A DNA stretch of 64,000 nt from Rhodoferax sp. (GTDB lineage: Bacteria; Pseudomonadota; Gammaproteobacteria; Burkholderiales; Burkholderiaceae_C). Below are positions 47,853-57,952 of this stretch, in pieces (position 1 is the stretch's first letter; every line of letters starts with the position of its first letter). The notes beneath the pieces were generated by a model. The model did no database searches. It was not told the DNA's origin and saw only the letters and a program-made list of their open reading frames with translations. Made by a program: the position numbers and the translations under genes. The stretch lies in contig JAUXOA010000096.1 of assembly GCA_030682475.1 (NCBI GenBank), forward strand, positions 1 through 64,000. Reading direction: 5' to 3'.

Positions 47853-48575
47853 TCAGGCAACTGTTGGGGCGGCCGACAGTGCAACAAGCTGGCCTGATGT
47901 TTTGCCAAACCGTCTTTCACGTTGTTTGAAGACCTCGATGGCCAGGTCAAGCGCCGCTTCATCAAACTCTGGCCAGAGCTGGTCGCTAAAATAAAATTCC
48001 GAATAGGCCGTTTGCCACAGCAGAAAATTGCTGATGCGCTGCTCGCCTCCGGTACGGATGACCAAATCGGGATCAGCAACATGCGCCAGGGCCATGGCCC
48101 CGCTCAATTCGAGTTCAGTGACAGGTTTGCCCTGCGCCGCCAATTTAGCAGCCGCCTGAAGAATATCCCAGCGACCGCCGTAATTGAAGCAGACATTCAA
48201 AATCAGGCGTGAATTGGCAGCCGTCGCCAACTCGGCCTGCTCTATGCCGGCCGCCACTTTCGCCGACAAACCGGTGCGTTCGCCGACAAAATGCAATTGC
48301 ACACCATCGGCCTTGAGCTGTGGCACCTCTCTGGTCAGCGCCATGGCGAAGAGATCCATCAGACCGGACACCTCTTCGGCGGGACGACTCCAGTTTTCCG
48401 ATGAAAAGGCGAATACGGTCAACACGCCCACACCCCGCTGCGCACACGCCTTGACGCATCGGCGCAGCGAATCAACACCTTGCTTATGGCCGGCAGCCCG
48501 CGGAAGAAACCGTTTTGATGCCCAGCGCCCGTTGCCATCCATCACAATGGCGATGTGGTGAGGTAGCTGGCTCAT
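47853..48575 (-). CDS. uppS: Isoprenyl transferase (undecaprenyl diphosphate synthase)
   Basis: A 240-aa cis-prenyltransferase making the lipid carrier for cell-wall synthesis. HIAIVMDGNGRWASKR is the catalytic Asp block. GVGVLTVFAFSSENWSRP and VIRTGGEQRISNFLLWQTAYSEFYF are further conserved regions. It lies 12 bp downstream of frr. Confidence 0.97.
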   Translation of the reverse strand: MSQLPHHIAIVMDGNGRWASKRFLPRAAGHKQGVDSLRRCVKACAQRGVGVLTVFAFSSENWSRPAEEVSGLMDLFAMALTREVPQLKADGVQLHFVGERTGLSAKVAAGIEQAELATAANSRLILNVCFNYGGRWDILQAAAKLAAQGKPVTELELSGAMALAHVADPDLVIRTGGEQRISNFLLWQTAYSEFYFSDQLWPEFDEAALDLAIEVFKQRERRFGKTSGQLVALSAAPTVA

Positions 48576-48587
48576 GGCTTGGGCAAT

Positions 48588-49148
48588 CTATACCGCCATG
48601 ATGTCTTGCTCTTTTGCAGCAACCAACTGGTCAATCGCGATGATGTGCCGATCCGTCGTTTTCTGGATTTCTGCCTCAGACCGCTTTTGATCATCTTCAG
48701 AGGCCAGCTTGTCTTTAACCGTTTTCTTGACCGCTTCGTTGGCATCACGACGCAGATTGCGCACCGCGATCTTGGCGTTTTCACCTTCACTCTTGACAAT
48801 CTTGGTGAGTTCCTTGCGGCGCTCTTCCGACATGGCTGGCATGGGAACACGAATCAAATCACCCATGGACGACGGGTTGAGCCCCAAATCGCTATCGCGA
48901 ATGGCCCTCTCAATCTTGGCCCCCATCCCCTTTTCCCAAGGCTGGACACTGATGGTGCGGGCATCGAGCAAAGACACATTGGCCACCTGGCTGATTGGCA
49001 GCATGGCGCCGTAGTAGTCAACGTGGACTGAATCCAGCAACGCGGGGTTGGCCCGGCCGGTACGAATCTTGGTCAGATTGTTCTTGAAAGCAGCGATGGA
49101 TTGGTCCATCTTGACTTCAACCGTGTGTTTTATTTCAGCAATTGGCAT
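48588..49148 (-). CDS. frr: Ribosome recycling factor
   Basis: A 186-aa factor that splits post-termination ribosomes with [29 protein letters not shown] is the family signature. The second domain and the long coiled coil include [35 protein letters not shown]. It lies downstream of pyrH in the conserved order. Confidence 0.98.
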   Translation of the reverse strand: MPIAEIKHTVEVKMDQSIAAFKNNLTKIRTGRANPALLDSVHVDYYGAMLPISQVANVSLLDARTISVQPWEKGMGAKIERAIRDSDLGLNPSSMGDLIRVPMPAMSEERRKELTKIVKSEGENAKIAVRNLRRDANEAVKKTVKDKLASEDDQKRSEAEIQKTTDRHIIAIDQLVAAKEQDIMAV

Positions 49149-49208
49149 GTTTCTCTCCTCACTCGACTATTCAACGGACACTGTACGTCTGGTGCCATTT
49201 TGGCATGC

Positions 49209-49931
49209 TCAGGCATAGACCAGCGTGCCTTCATCTTCCCCCATCACCACGCGCTTGAGGGCGCCATGCTTGACAATGGAAAAAACCTTGACTGGCAGCT
49301 TTTGATCGCGGCACAAGGCAAACGCGGTGGCATCCATGATGCCCAGATTTTTCGAAATCGCCTCATCAAATGAAATTTTGCTGTAGCGGGTGGCCAACGA
49401 GTCCTTTTGGGGATCAGCGGTGTAAACCCCATCGACCTTGGTGGCTTTCAGCACGATTTCAGCGCCAATTTCGGCACCCCGCAAAGCAGCGGCGGTATCG
49501 GTGGTAAAAAATGGGTTGCCGGTACCGGCGGCAAAAATAACAACCTTGCCTTCCTCGAGGTATTGCAACGCCTTGGGTCTGATATAGGGCTCGACCACCT
49601 GTTCAATGGCAATCGCCGACATGACGCGCGCTGTCAGACCCGCTTTGTTCATGGTGTCGCCCAAGGCCAGGGCGTTCATGACGGTGGCCAGCATACCCAT
49701 GTAGTCCGCAGTGGCCCGGTCCATGCCGACCGAACCACCGGCCACGCCGCGAAAAATATTGCCGCCGCCAATCACGACCGCCACTTCCACACCAAGGCGT
49801 GTCACCTCAGCCACCTCGTCCACCATGCGGACAATGGTGTCGCGGTTGATGCCAAACTGGTCATCCCCCATCAAAGCCTCGCCTGACAGCTTGAGCAAAA
49901 TACGCTTGTAGGCTGGTTTGGCGATGGACAT
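49209..49931 (-). CDS. pyrH: Uridylate kinase
   Basis: A 240-aa hexameric UMP kinase. [20 protein letters not shown] is the N-terminal phosphate-binding region. [13 protein letters not shown] and [19 protein letters not shown] bind UMP and ATP. It starts at ATG 49931 ([10 protein letters not shown]). It lies 113 bp downstream of tsf. Confidence 0.97.
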   Translation of the reverse strand: MSIAKPAYKRILLKLSGEALMGDDQFGINRDTIVRMVDEVAEVTRLGVEVAVVIGGGNIFRGVAGGSVGMDRATADYMGMLATVMNALALGDTMNKAGLTARVMSAIAIEQVVEPYIRPKALQYLEEGKVVIFAAGTGNPFFTTDTAAALRGAEIGAEIVLKATKVDGVYTADPQKDSLATRYSKISFDEAISKNLGIMDATAFALCRDQKLPVKVFSIVKHGALKRVVMGEDEGTLVYA

Positions 49932-50044
49932 GATGAAACTCCTTGATGTGATGACTGTTAAGCGAGACAAGTCCGAATTCAACCCGATGATCTTGATTTG
50001 AATTTGGGCATGGAAAAAACCGGTTTCTACAGGCCAGGTGACAA

Positions 50045-50968
50045 TCAGCTTGACTGCTTGGCGGCCGCCACCTGGGCCGCCACCTCAGCCGCGAAATCGT
50101 CAACTTTCTTCTCGATGCCTTCGCCCACGACATACAGCGTAAAGGACTTCACGCTCGTACCAGTTGCCTTGAGCATCTGCTCGACGGTCTGTTTATCGTT
50201 TTTCACGAATGGTTGGTTGAACAGCGACACTTCCTTGAGGTATTTCTGCACGCCACCCTCGATACGCTTGGCGACAATCTCGGCCGACTGAACCGGCTTA
50301 CCCGCAGCGGTCGCGGTGTCAGCATCGGCAGCCGCTTTGGCGGCCGCAACAGAACGCTCTCTGGCCACCAGTTCGACCGGTACATCGGCGCTGGACAAAG
50401 CCACCGGCTTCATGGCGGCGACGTGCATGGCCGCATCCTTGGCGGCAAGCTCATCGCCCTCAAACTCAAGCACCACGCCAATCCGCGTGCCGTGCAAATA
50501 GATCGCCAGTTTGTTGCCTGCTGAAAAACGCTTGAATCGACGAAAGCTCATGTTCTCGCCAATTTTGCCAATCAGGCCTTTGCGCACGTCTTCCAGCGTC
50601 GGACCAAAGCTGTCCTGGGCATAAGGCAAGGCACCCAGAGCCGCCACGTCAGCCGGGTTGTTCTTCGCAATCAGCACCGCAGCCGCATTGGCGAGCGCCA
50701 AAAAGCTGTCGTTCTTGGTGACGAAGTCGGTTTCGCAATTAACTTCAAGCAGGGCACCCACCGCGCCATCAATGTAGCTGGTGACCACACCCTCGGCGGT
50801 GATGCGGCCAGCCGCCTTGCCGGCTTTGCTACCCAGCTTGACACGCAGCAGCTCTTCGGCTTTGGCCATATCGCCCTCAGCCTCGGTCAATGCGCGTTTG
50901 CACTCCATCATGGGCGCGTCGGTTTTGCCACGCAGTTCAGCCACCATACTTGCGGTAATTGCAACCAT
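50045..50968 (-). CDS. tsf: Translation elongation factor Ts
   Basis: A 307-aa nucleotide-exchange factor for EF-Tu. The N-terminal UBA-like domain is followed by the core: [32 protein letters not shown], with the TDF-like contact motif in [14 protein letters not shown]. It starts at ATG 50968. It follows rpsB after an 87-bp gap holding a terminator-like hairpin. Confidence 0.98.
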   Translation of the reverse strand: MVAITASMVAELRGKTDAPMMECKRALTEAEGDMAKAEELLRVKLGSKAGKAAGRITAEGVVTSYIDGAVGALLEVNCETDFVTKNDSFLALANAAAVLIAKNNPADVAALGALPYAQDSFGPTLEDVRKGLIGKIGENMSFRRFKRFSAGNKLAIYLHGTRIGVVLEFEGDELAAKDAAMHVAAMKPVALSSADVPVELVARERSVAAAKAAADADTATAAGKPVQSAEIVAKRIEGGVQKYLKEVSLFNQPFVKNDKQTVEQMLKATGTSVKSFTLYVVGEGIEKKVDDFAAEVAAQVAAAKQSS

Positions 50969-51011
50969 CTTGATTCTCCGTACTCAGTTCAATGATTTTA
51001 AAAGGGACTAA

Positions 51012-51040
51012 AAAAAAGGGGCATAGAAGCCCCCTTTTTT
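51012..51040 (-). terminator. Terminator/attenuator hairpin between rpsB and tsf
   Basis: A perfect 10-bp stem (AAAAAAGGGG with CCCCTTTTTT) around a nine-base loop, flanked by A and T runs so that it can work on either strand. Partial termination here would make rpsB more abundant than tsf mRNA, as is known for some bacteria. Confidence 0.75.
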
Positions 51041-51055
51041 GGGGTCGCAGACAAC

Positions 51056-51808
51056 TCAGGCAGCGGCCTCGTTCACTTCAACAAATTCGTCAGCGCTCTC
51101 AGCCACAATCGCCTTGAGCACATCGTCAACCACGTTGGCACGGCCTTCAATGATCGCATCGGCAATGCCACGGGCATACAGGATCACGGCTTTGGAGGAG
51201 TCATCGTTACCGGGAATGATGTAGTCAATGCCTTCGGGTGAGTGATTGGTGTCAACCACCGCGATCAGGGGAATGCCGAGTTTTTTGGCTTCAGCAATGG
51301 CAATTTTGTGAAAGCCCACGTCGATCACAAAAATAGCATCCGGCAGAACCGTCATGTCCTGAATACCGCCAATGTCTCTTTCCAGCTTCGCGAGTTCGCG
51401 GGCAAACATCAACTGCTCTTTTTTGCTCAGACTGTCCAGACCCGCTTCTTGCTGAATCTTCATGTCTTTGAGGCGTTTGATGGAAGTCTTGACGGTCTTG
51501 AAGTTGGTCAGCATGCCGCCCAGCCAACGCTGGTCAACATAAGGAACGCCAGCACGCTGGGCTTCCAGAGCCACGGTCTCACGCGCCTGGCGTTTTGTGC
51601 CAACCATCAGCACCGTGCCACGCTTGGCGGAGATTTGGCGCGCAAACTTGGCAGCCTCCTGGAACATCGGCAGCGATTTTTCCAGGTTGATAATGTGAAT
51701 CTTGTTGCGATGGCCGAAAATGTACGGGGCCATCTTGGGGTTCCAGAAGCGGGTCTGGTGACCAAAATGGACACCGGCTTCCAGCATTTCGCGCATGGTA
51801 ACTGACAT
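51056..51808 (-). CDS. rpsB: 30S ribosomal protein S2
   Basis: A 250-aa ribosomal protein. [28 protein letters not shown] is the N-terminal signature and [25 protein letters not shown] the second. It starts at ATG 51808 behind TTGGAGTTAAAT. It is first gene of the long minus-strand cluster, with a leader of about 145 nt from the predicted promoter; S2 often autoregulates through such leaders. Confidence 0.98.
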   Translation of the reverse strand: MSVTMREMLEAGVHFGHQTRFWNPKMAPYIFGHRNKIHIINLEKSLPMFQEAAKFARQISAKRGTVLMVGTKRQARETVALEAQRAGVPYVDQRWLGGMLTNFKTVKTSIKRLKDMKIQQEAGLDSLSKKEQLMFARELAKLERDIGGIQDMTVLPDAIFVIDVGFHKIAIAEAKKLGIPLIAVVDTNHSPEGIDYIIPGNDDSSKAVILYARGIADAIIEGRANVVDDVLKAIVAESADEFVEVNEAAA

Positions 51809-51962
51809 ATTTAACTCCAAAGGTTAGGTCTAAAATCCAGTTCGTTTTGCAACCCTTGAAGGCACTTGTTAATTTGCCTTTAAGAACCGCAACACCTTGA
51901 TGAAACTGGTTTGCTGATTTGCTTCGCCAAACAGCCATCCGGCCACTCAGCAAAACCCAAAG

Positions 51963-51971
51963 ACTATAGCA
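51963..51971 (-). promoter_or_regulatory. Extended -10 promoter for rpsB
   Basis: On the minus strand TGCTATAGT, an extended -10 (TGn plus TATAGT). Transcription would start near 51955. No good -35 is seen, consistent with an extended -10 promoter. The distance to the rpsB ATG leaves a leader of about 145 nt. Confidence 0.5.
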
Positions 51972-51987
51972 CAACTCCCGCAAACTG

Positions 51988-53316
51988 ATGCTTCCAGACC
52001 TCCACACGACGCTGCACAAGCTGCGCACCGGCCAGACCCACCCCCTGGCAGAAATTGAGCGGGCCATCGATGCCGCCCAATCAGCGCGCTGCCAGCATGT
52101 TTTTCTAGTCCCCATGTTTGACGAGGCCCGCGCCGTTGCGAGCACCCCGGACATCCGGGAAAAACCGCTGGCGGGCCTCGCGGTGTCGATCAAAGACCTG
52201 TTCGACGTTGCCGGACAAACCACCAGCGCCGGCTCCATCGCACTCAAAGACGCCCCGCCCGCGACGCATGACAGTGCGGCCGTCGCCCGGCTGCGACGCG
52301 CAGGCGCCACGCTCATTGGGCGCACCAACATGACTGAGTTTGCGTTCTCGGGTGTGGGCATCAATCCGCACTTTGGCACCCCGGCCAACGCTTGCTCGCT
52401 TGAGGTGCCCCGCATCCCCGGCGGGTCTTCGTCGGGCGCTGCCGTCTCGGTGGCAACCGGTGCCGCGTTTATTGGCCTGGGATCGGACACCGGCGGCTCG
52501 ATTCGCATACCGGCAGCACTCAACGGCATCGTCGGTTTCAAAAATACCACCCGACTGGTTCCGACCGAGGGCGCGCTGCCCCTGTCCAGCACCCTGGACA
52601 CCGTCTGCGCGCTCACCCGCTCCGTACCTGACGCGATGCTTGCCCACGAGCTATTGGCCCAGCGCCGGATAACGCGCAGCATGGCGCCGCTTTGCGCCTA
52701 CCGCCTGGGCGTCGCCAGCACCTTGATGCTTGACGGACTGGACGCCACAGTGTTGCGCGCCTGGCAGCGCACCTTGACCACCCTGCGCGCTGCCGGCGCC
52801 CGCATTGACGAACTCGCACTTTCCGAGATCAATGAGCTCCAGCAAATTCAGGCCAGTGGCGGCTTCTCGGCCGCCGAAAGCTACGCCTGGCACCACCCTC
52901 TGCTCGAACGCAAAGGGCAAGACTACGACCCGCGTGTCGCCGCGCGCATCCAGCGCGGTGCGACAATGAGCGCTTGCGACTACATAGAGCTGCACGGCAA
53001 CCGGCGCAGTTGGATAAAAAAAATGGACGCCACCATGCACGGCTTTGATGCTTTTTTGTCGCCCACCGTACCCATCGTGGCGCCACCCATCGCCGAGCTA
53101 GCCCCTGGCGCCGAACGCGACGAAGCTTTTTTTCGCGTCAATGCCCTGCTGCTGCGAAACACCAGCGTGATCAACATGCTCGATGGTTGTGCGATCTCCA
53201 TACCCTGCCATGCGCGCGACGAGTTGCCCGTGGGTTTGATGGTCTGGGCTGGCGCACTACGTGACGACCCGGTGCTCAACATTGCGCTCCAGATCGAGCA
53301 GTTGCTGCGCAAATGA
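51988..53316 (+). CDS. Amidase-signature hydrolase
   Basis: A 442-aa amidase-signature enzyme. Ser-cisSer-Lys triad elements are visible: Lys in LAGLAVSIKDLFDVAGQ, the Gly/Ser-rich RIPGGSSSGAAVSVATG, and GSDTGGSIRIPAALNG with the nucleophilic Ser. GatA is unlikely because gatB/gatC are absent and the sequence is shorter. The adjacent D-amino-acid dehydrogenase, overlapping by 4 bp, suggests a role in nitrogen salvage from amides. The start ATG 51988 has no clear Shine-Dalgarno. Confidence 0.88.
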   Translation: MLPDLHTTLHKLRTGQTHPLAEIERAIDAAQSARCQHVFLVPMFDEARAVASTPDIREKPLAGLAVSIKDLFDVAGQTTSAGSIALKDAPPATHDSAAVARLRRAGATLIGRTNMTEFAFSGVGINPHFGTPANACSLEVPRIPGGSSSGAAVSVATGAAFIGLGSDTGGSIRIPAALNGIVGFKNTTRLVPTEGALPLSSTLDTVCALTRSVPDAMLAHELLAQRRITRSMAPLCAYRLGVASTLMLDGLDATVLRAWQRTLTTLRAAGARIDELALSEINELQQIQASGGFSAAESYAWHHPLLERKGQDYDPRVAARIQRGATMSACDYIELHGNRRSWIKKMDATMHGFDAFLSPTVPIVAPPIAELAPGAERDEAFFRVNALLLRNTSVINMLDGCAISIPCHARDELPVGLMVWAGALRDDPVLNIALQIEQLLRK

Positions 53317-54566
53317 AGATTGCAGTCATTGGCGCCGGCATCATCGGCGTCACCACGGCCTACGAGTTGGCCTGTGACGGGCACGAAGTCACCGTGCTGG
53401 AGCGACGCGGGGCCGCTGCCGAGGAAGCCAGTTTTGCCAATGCCGGCCTGGTGGCGCCAGGCTACGTCACACCCTGGGCCGCACCCGGTATGCCGACCAA
53501 GGTGTTCCGACATTTATTCAGCCGCTACGCACCGGTCAAAGTGGGGCTGCCGCTCTCGGGCCGCGAGTTGGTCTGGATCTGGAAGTGGTTTGGCGCCTGT
53601 AAACTTGACACCTATCTGACCAACCGGGCCCACCTGCAACGCCTGGCGTTTTACAGCCGCGAGCGGCTGCACCACATCACAACCGATCTGAAGCTGGAAT
53701 ACGAGCGCAGCAACGGCTACATGGTGCTGCTGCGGTCCGAGCGAGACAGCAAAGGAATGCAGCCTGGTCTGCAGGTGCTGCGCAATGCCGGTGTGACTTT
53801 CAAAGAGATCAACCCGGTGCAAGCGCGCCAAATCGAGACTGCACTCAATCCGGACATGGCATTTTTTGGCGCCGTTTATTTGCAAGACGACGAAGTGGGC
53901 AACTGCCGCCAGTTTGCCCTGCTGCTGAAAAATGAGGCGCAGCGAATGGGCGTCAACTTTTTGTTCAACACCACCGTCACGCAAGTGGCACCAGGCGCCG
54001 GGGTCGCAGTTAGCGTGGCAGGCGAAAACACAGCACGTCAATTCAACGCCGCCGTGATGTGCGCCGGTCTGGATTCGGTTCGGCTGCTTGAACCTTTGGG
54101 CCTGAAAATTCCGCTGGCAGCCGTCCACGGCTACTCGGTCAGCGCCACCATTCGGGAGCCGCTCAATGCCCCCCGCAGTGCCGTGATGGACGAGCACTAC
54201 AAAGTGGCTATTTCACGTCTGGGCAAGCGCGTGCGGGTGGCTGGCAGTGCCGAACTCGGTGGCGCTCCCGACAAAAAACGTGCAAGTTCCCTGCAAACCC
54301 TGTACAAAGTATTGCACGACTGGTTTCCCGGCGCGGCCAACCTGTCCAACGGCGTGCAGGAATGGAAAGGCGCGCGCCCCATGCTGCCTGACGGACCGCC
54401 GATCCTCGGCGCCAGCAGTATGACAGGACTCTGGCTGAACCTGGGACACGGCTCCAGCGGCTGGGCGCTAAGCTGCGGCTCGGCCCGGGCCCTGGCAGAC
54501 CTGATCGGTGGTAGAACGTCCGACCTGGATGTCAGCGGATTTGGGACCGGGCGGCTCCGCGCTTAA
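53313..54566 (+). CDS. dadA: D-amino acid dehydrogenase (DadA family)
   Basis: A 417-aa FAD oxidoreductase of the DAO family. The N-terminus MKIAVIGAGIIGVTTAYELACDGHEVTVLERR is the dinucleotide-binding motif. ASFANAGLVAPGYVTPWAAPGMP is characteristic of DadA, and the C-terminal GLWLNLGHGSSGWALSCGSARALADLI closes the FAD site. It oxidises D-amino acids (typically D-alanine) to 2-oxo acids at the inner membrane. Its ATG overlaps the amidase stop (ATGA). No alanine racemase gene is adjacent. Confidence 0.92.
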   Translation: MKIAVIGAGIIGVTTAYELACDGHEVTVLERRGAAAEEASFANAGLVAPGYVTPWAAPGMPTKVFRHLFSRYAPVKVGLPLSGRELVWIWKWFGACKLDTYLTNRAHLQRLAFYSRERLHHITTDLKLEYERSNGYMVLLRSERDSKGMQPGLQVLRNAGVTFKEINPVQARQIETALNPDMAFFGAVYLQDDEVGNCRQFALLLKNEAQRMGVNFLFNTTVTQVAPGAGVAVSVAGENTARQFNAAVMCAGLDSVRLLEPLGLKIPLAAVHGYSVSATIREPLNAPRSAVMDEHYKVAISRLGKRVRVAGSAELGGAPDKKRASSLQTLYKVLHDWFPGAANLSNGVQEWKGARPMLPDGPPILGASSMTGLWLNLGHGSSGWALSCGSARALADLIGGRTSDLDVSGFGTGRLRA

Positions 54567-54578
54567 TGTGTTGACACA

Positions 54579-55448
54579 ATGCGATCTTCACAGACAATCA
54601 ACGCCATGAACCCCGAACTCTTCCAAAAACTGGCCGCTGCGGCTGACGGCATGCCGGCATTTCCCCAAAGCGTCCAGAAAATTCTGGGACTGACCCGGGA
54701 CATCAACTGCTCACACAAGGACCTGATACAGATCATTGACAAAGATCCGGTGGTCGCGGTCAAGGTCCTGCGGATTGTCAACTCCGCCTACTACGCCCTG
54801 ACCAAGCCGATCACTTCCATCAACCATGCCGTGGTGTATCTGGGTCTTAACACAATCAAGAATCTGACCTTGAAAATTGCAGCCATCGGCATGTTGCCCA
54901 CCCACAATGCGGCTGGGTTTGACGGTCCACAGTACCTGTTGCACTCGCTGGCCACTGCCGGTATCGCCAAACAACTGGCACCTCGGGTGGTTGATGCCAA
55001 CCCGATGGATTGCTTTATCGCCGGTCTGCTGCACGACTATGGCAAAGTCGTGCTTGCGCAGTTCATGCCTGCGGAATTTCGGATAGCCCTGGAGCTCAGT
55101 CAAGAGAAAAAAATCTCGCTGCATCTGACGTTGCGCGAGGTCATCGGCATTGACCATACGGTTGTCGGCGCGATGTTGCTGGAAAAGTGGCGCTTTGCGC
55201 CCAACCTGGTCGAAACCATCCGGCATCAATACGGGACCGACCTAAAGGACACCGATATGATTGCCTGTGTCTTTGCCGCCAACCAGATCAGTAAAAAACT
55301 GGAATTTGGCTTCGGTGGCAATCCTTGGGTTGATGAGCTTCCTCCCACGATTGCCAAACGGCTGGGGGGCACGCTGGACGAAGTGATTGTTTCTTTGGGA
55401 GATTTGGTGCCCACGTTTGAGGAAGCCAAGATATTTTCAACAATTTGA
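54579..55448 (+). CDS. HDOD-domain signalling protein
   Basis: A 289-aa protein dominated by an HDOD domain (about residues 25-220). It contains MPAFPQSVQKILGLTRD, IIDKDPVVAVKVLRIVNSAYYAL, SINHAVVYLGLNTIKNL and the degenerate HD-like FIAGLLHDYGKVVLAQFMP. HDOD proteins act in signalling and stress control rather than as cyclic-di-GMP phosphodiesterases. There is no second output domain. It starts at 54579, or at the second Met at 54606. It may be cotranscribed with the following MBL gene. Confidence 0.9.
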   Translation: MRSSQTINAMNPELFQKLAAAADGMPAFPQSVQKILGLTRDINCSHKDLIQIIDKDPVVAVKVLRIVNSAYYALTKPITSINHAVVYLGLNTIKNLTLKIAAIGMLPTHNAAGFDGPQYLLHSLATAGIAKQLAPRVVDANPMDCFIAGLLHDYGKVVLAQFMPAEFRIALELSQEKKISLHLTLREVIGIDHTVVGAMLLEKWRFAPNLVETIRHQYGTDLKDTDMIACVFAANQISKKLEFGFGGNPWVDELPPTIAKRLGGTLDEVIVSLGDLVPTFEEAKIFSTI

Positions 55449-55457
55449 GTGCAAGGC

Positions 55458-56345
55458 ATGAGAGTCAAATTTTGGGGTGTGCGCGGTTCGATTGCTTCAC
55501 CCGGTCCGAACACCGTGCGCTATGGCGGCAACACCACCTGCATCGAAATTCGCACTGACAACAACGAGTTGATCATCCTCGACGCCGGTACCGGCATCTT
55601 TCCGCTGTCTCAAACGCTGCTGGCGGAGTTGCCGGTGACCGCCAATGTGCTGATCACCCACTCGCACTGGGACCACATTCAGGGATTACCCTTTTTCATG
55701 CCCAATTTCATTGCTGGTAATGTCTTGCGACTGCATGGTGCGTTTGACCCGGTTTCAGGCAAAGGCGTGGAGCAGGTCATGTCGGTGCAACTGCAATACA
55801 GCTATTTTCCGGTGCGCGAAGCCGAGATGAAAGCGCGCATTGAATACGTCACGCTCAGCCCTGAACAAAGCGTTCAGATCGGCTCTGCCACGGTCACACC
55901 CTGTCTGATGAACCATCCAGTCATTGACTTCGGCTACCGGATTGAAGCCAACGGCAAATCGGTTTTCTTCACCGGTGACCACGAGCCGCCATTGAACATT
56001 TACGAGCCCGGTGATAAAGGCTATGCCAAATACCAAACTTTCGTCGATGAGAAAACCGACAGCATCCTGCGTGCCATGCGGGGGGTGGACGTACTGATCG
56101 CCGACTGCTCCTACACCGAGCAGGAATACCCGGCCAAAAAGGGTTGGGGCCACGGCACCTTCAACTCCAGCATCCAGTACGCCAAAGACGCCGGCGCCAA
56201 GGTGCTGTTTTGTACGCACCACGAACCCACTCGCAGTGACGACGCGCTGGAGGCGGTGTTCCGGCAGGTGCTGGCGGATAAACCCCCGCAAGCCGGTGGC
56301 CCCGACTATCGCTTGGCCCGTGAGGGCGAAAGCTACGAGTTTTAG
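55458..56345 (+). CDS. MBL-fold metallo-hydrolase
   Basis: A 295-aa metallo-beta-lactamase-fold protein. It begins MRVKFWGVRGSIASPGPNTVRYGGNTTCIE, like the RNase Z/CpdP-type subgroup. The metal motif is THSHWDHIQG, FTGDHEPP provides a further His/Asp, and FCTHHEPTRSDDALE is near the end. The substrate is not assigned; phosphodiester or cyclic-nucleotide hydrolysis is possible. The start is ATG 55458; GTG 55449 is an alternative three codons upstream. It follows the HDOD gene by 9 bp. Confidence 0.88.
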   Translation: MRVKFWGVRGSIASPGPNTVRYGGNTTCIEIRTDNNELIILDAGTGIFPLSQTLLAELPVTANVLITHSHWDHIQGLPFFMPNFIAGNVLRLHGAFDPVSGKGVEQVMSVQLQYSYFPVREAEMKARIEYVTLSPEQSVQIGSATVTPCLMNHPVIDFGYRIEANGKSVFFTGDHEPPLNIYEPGDKGYAKYQTFVDEKTDSILRAMRGVDVLIADCSYTEQEYPAKKGWGHGTFNSSIQYAKDAGAKVLFCTHHEPTRSDDALEAVFRQVLADKPPQAGGPDYRLAREGESYEF

Positions 56346-56349
56346 GCCT

Positions 56350-57816
56350 GTGCTAAAAATTGATTTCCGCTCGCGCCAGGCCTTGTACAGCGTTGACGCA
56401 ACACGCCGCATCGAACACGCCGCCCAGGCGGCTCTGCCAGCCCACACCCTAATGCAACGCGCCGGGCTGGCCGTGGCCCAACTGGCACTGGCGCTAGCAC
56501 CCCACGCCCGGCGCATCTGGGTTGCATGCGGCCCCGGCAACAACGGCGGCGACGGGCTGGAAGCCGCCATGCACCTGCAACGCTGGGGCAAACTGCCGAT
56601 TGTGAGCTGGCTCGGCAGCCCCGACAAAGCGCCCGAAGACGCTGCTGCGTCATACCAGCGTGCAGTAGATGCGGGTGTCACTTTCACCGAGACTCCGCCA
56701 CACGACTACGACTTGTGCATCGATGCCCTGCTGGGCATGGGTGCCGATAATCGTGCGCCAGAAGGCCGCATGGCAGAGTGGATCAAGCTGATCAACGCGG
56801 GCACATCTGAAGTGCTGGCCGTGGATTTACCCACCGGGCTGGATGCCGATACCGGTGTTGTTGCGCAACACAGCGTCAAAGCCCGGCACACCTTGAGCCT
56901 GCTCACGCTCAAACCCGGCTTGTTCACAGCCGATGGGCGCGACGCTACAGGAGCCGTGTGGCTGGACGACCTGAATGCCGGTCACAACACCTCTGCCGAC
57001 CAGGCAGTTGTCGCGCCCATAGCCTGGCTGGCTGGCGCACCGATTGCTGCGGCACGACGCCATGCCTCGCACAAAGGCAGCTACGGCGATGTGGCCGTGG
57101 TCGGCGGCGCACCGGGCATGACGGGTGCGGCCCTGCTGGCCGCGTCAGCCGCCCTGCACGCGGGCGCAGGACGGGTCTTTGTCAGCTTGCTCGATGGCGG
57201 CAGCATGAGTGTTGATGCGCGCCAGCCCGAACTGATGTTCAGACCGGTCAATGGGCTGGACTTCTCGGCCATGACAGTGGTCTGCGGCTGTGGCGGCGGG
57301 GACGCCGTTCGCGGCCCGCTTGCGAGGATATTGTCCACCGCTGCCAACGCTGTTATTGATGCAGATGCTATCAATGTAATAGCGAACGACACCCAACTCC
57401 AGACCTTGCTGGCCGCCCGGGCCAAGCGTCCTGCGGCCACCGTACTGACCCCCCATCCGCTGGAAGCCGCTCGCCTGCTGGGCAGCACGGCCACCCAGGT
57501 GCAACACGAGCGCCTGGCCGCCGCCAGGCAACTGGCGCAGCGCTTTGGCTGCACGGTGGTGCTCAAAGGCTCGGGCACCGTCATCGCAGCAATCGGGCAA
57601 GCGCCGGTCATCAACCCCACCGGCAACGCCAGATTGGCCACGGCCGGTACCGGTGATGTGCTGGCCGGCATGGTGGGGGCCGGACTGGCAGCCGGGTTGC
57701 CAGCCTTCCAGGCCGCCTGTGAGGCGGTCTACCGACATGGGCTGGTGGCCGATCACTGGCTCGGCCCGCAAAACTTGACTGCCGACACGCTGAGCCGGTC
57801 AACTACCAATTATTGA
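56350..57816 (+). CDS. nnrD: Bifunctional NAD(P)HX epimerase/dehydratase
   Basis: A 488-aa metabolite-repair enzyme. The N-terminal YjeF epimerase domain (about residues 1-205) has WVACGPGNNGGDGLEAAMHLQRWG and AVDLPTGLDADTG. The C-terminal ADP-dependent dehydratase domain (about 220-488) has KGSYGDVAVVGGAPGMTGAALLAASAAL, TPHPLEAARLLG and GNARLATAGTGDVLAGMVGAGLA. It repairs hydrated NADH and NADPH. The start is GTG 56350, five bases after the MBL stop; no ATG fits and the frame upstream lies inside the MBL gene. It is named nnrD for the C-terminal activity. Confidence 0.93.
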   Translation: MLKIDFRSRQALYSVDATRRIEHAAQAALPAHTLMQRAGLAVAQLALALAPHARRIWVACGPGNNGGDGLEAAMHLQRWGKLPIVSWLGSPDKAPEDAAASYQRAVDAGVTFTETPPHDYDLCIDALLGMGADNRAPEGRMAEWIKLINAGTSEVLAVDLPTGLDADTGVVAQHSVKARHTLSLLTLKPGLFTADGRDATGAVWLDDLNAGHNTSADQAVVAPIAWLAGAPIAAARRHASHKGSYGDVAVVGGAPGMTGAALLAASAALHAGAGRVFVSLLDGGSMSVDARQPELMFRPVNGLDFSAMTVVCGCGGGDAVRGPLARILSTAANAVIDADAINVIANDTQLQTLLAARAKRPAATVLTPHPLEAARLLGSTATQVQHERLAAARQLAQRFGCTVVLKGSGTVIAAIGQAPVINPTGNARLATAGTGDVLAGMVGAGLAAGLPAFQAACEAVYRHGLVADHWLGPQNLTADTLSRSTTNY

Positions 57817-57850
57817 TACTTCCATAAATTATGACAGGCAACTTACTACC

Positions 57851-57922
57851 GTTCGCCCTGAGCTAGTCGAAGGGCCTGTCCTGAGCTAGTCGAAGGGCTT
57901 CGACTAGCTCAGCCCGAACGGT
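57851..57922. repeat. Three-armed VRAELVEA-type palindromic repeat
   Basis: Two direct copies of the roughly 23-bp element (57851-57873 and 57875-57897) are followed by an inverted copy (57899-57922). The first and third pair into a long hairpin; the second could pair with the third instead. It lies just after the NAD(P)HX repair gene and could end transcription there. The rest of the gap to 57952 holds nothing recognisable. Confidence 0.8.
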
Positions 57923-57952
57923 GTGGTGTCATGAATTACGAAAACATCAATA

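Noticed and set aside
49932-50044. Possible terminator after tsf (AAACCGGTTT run)
   Set aside because: The palindrome is only AAACCGGTTT with no loop and a short T run; too weak to call.
51579-52682. 367-codon open frame on the minus strand upstream of and into rpsB
   Set aside because: Overlaps the amidase on the opposite strand and the rpsB leader; its composition is that of a shadow and rpsB starts cleanly at 51808.
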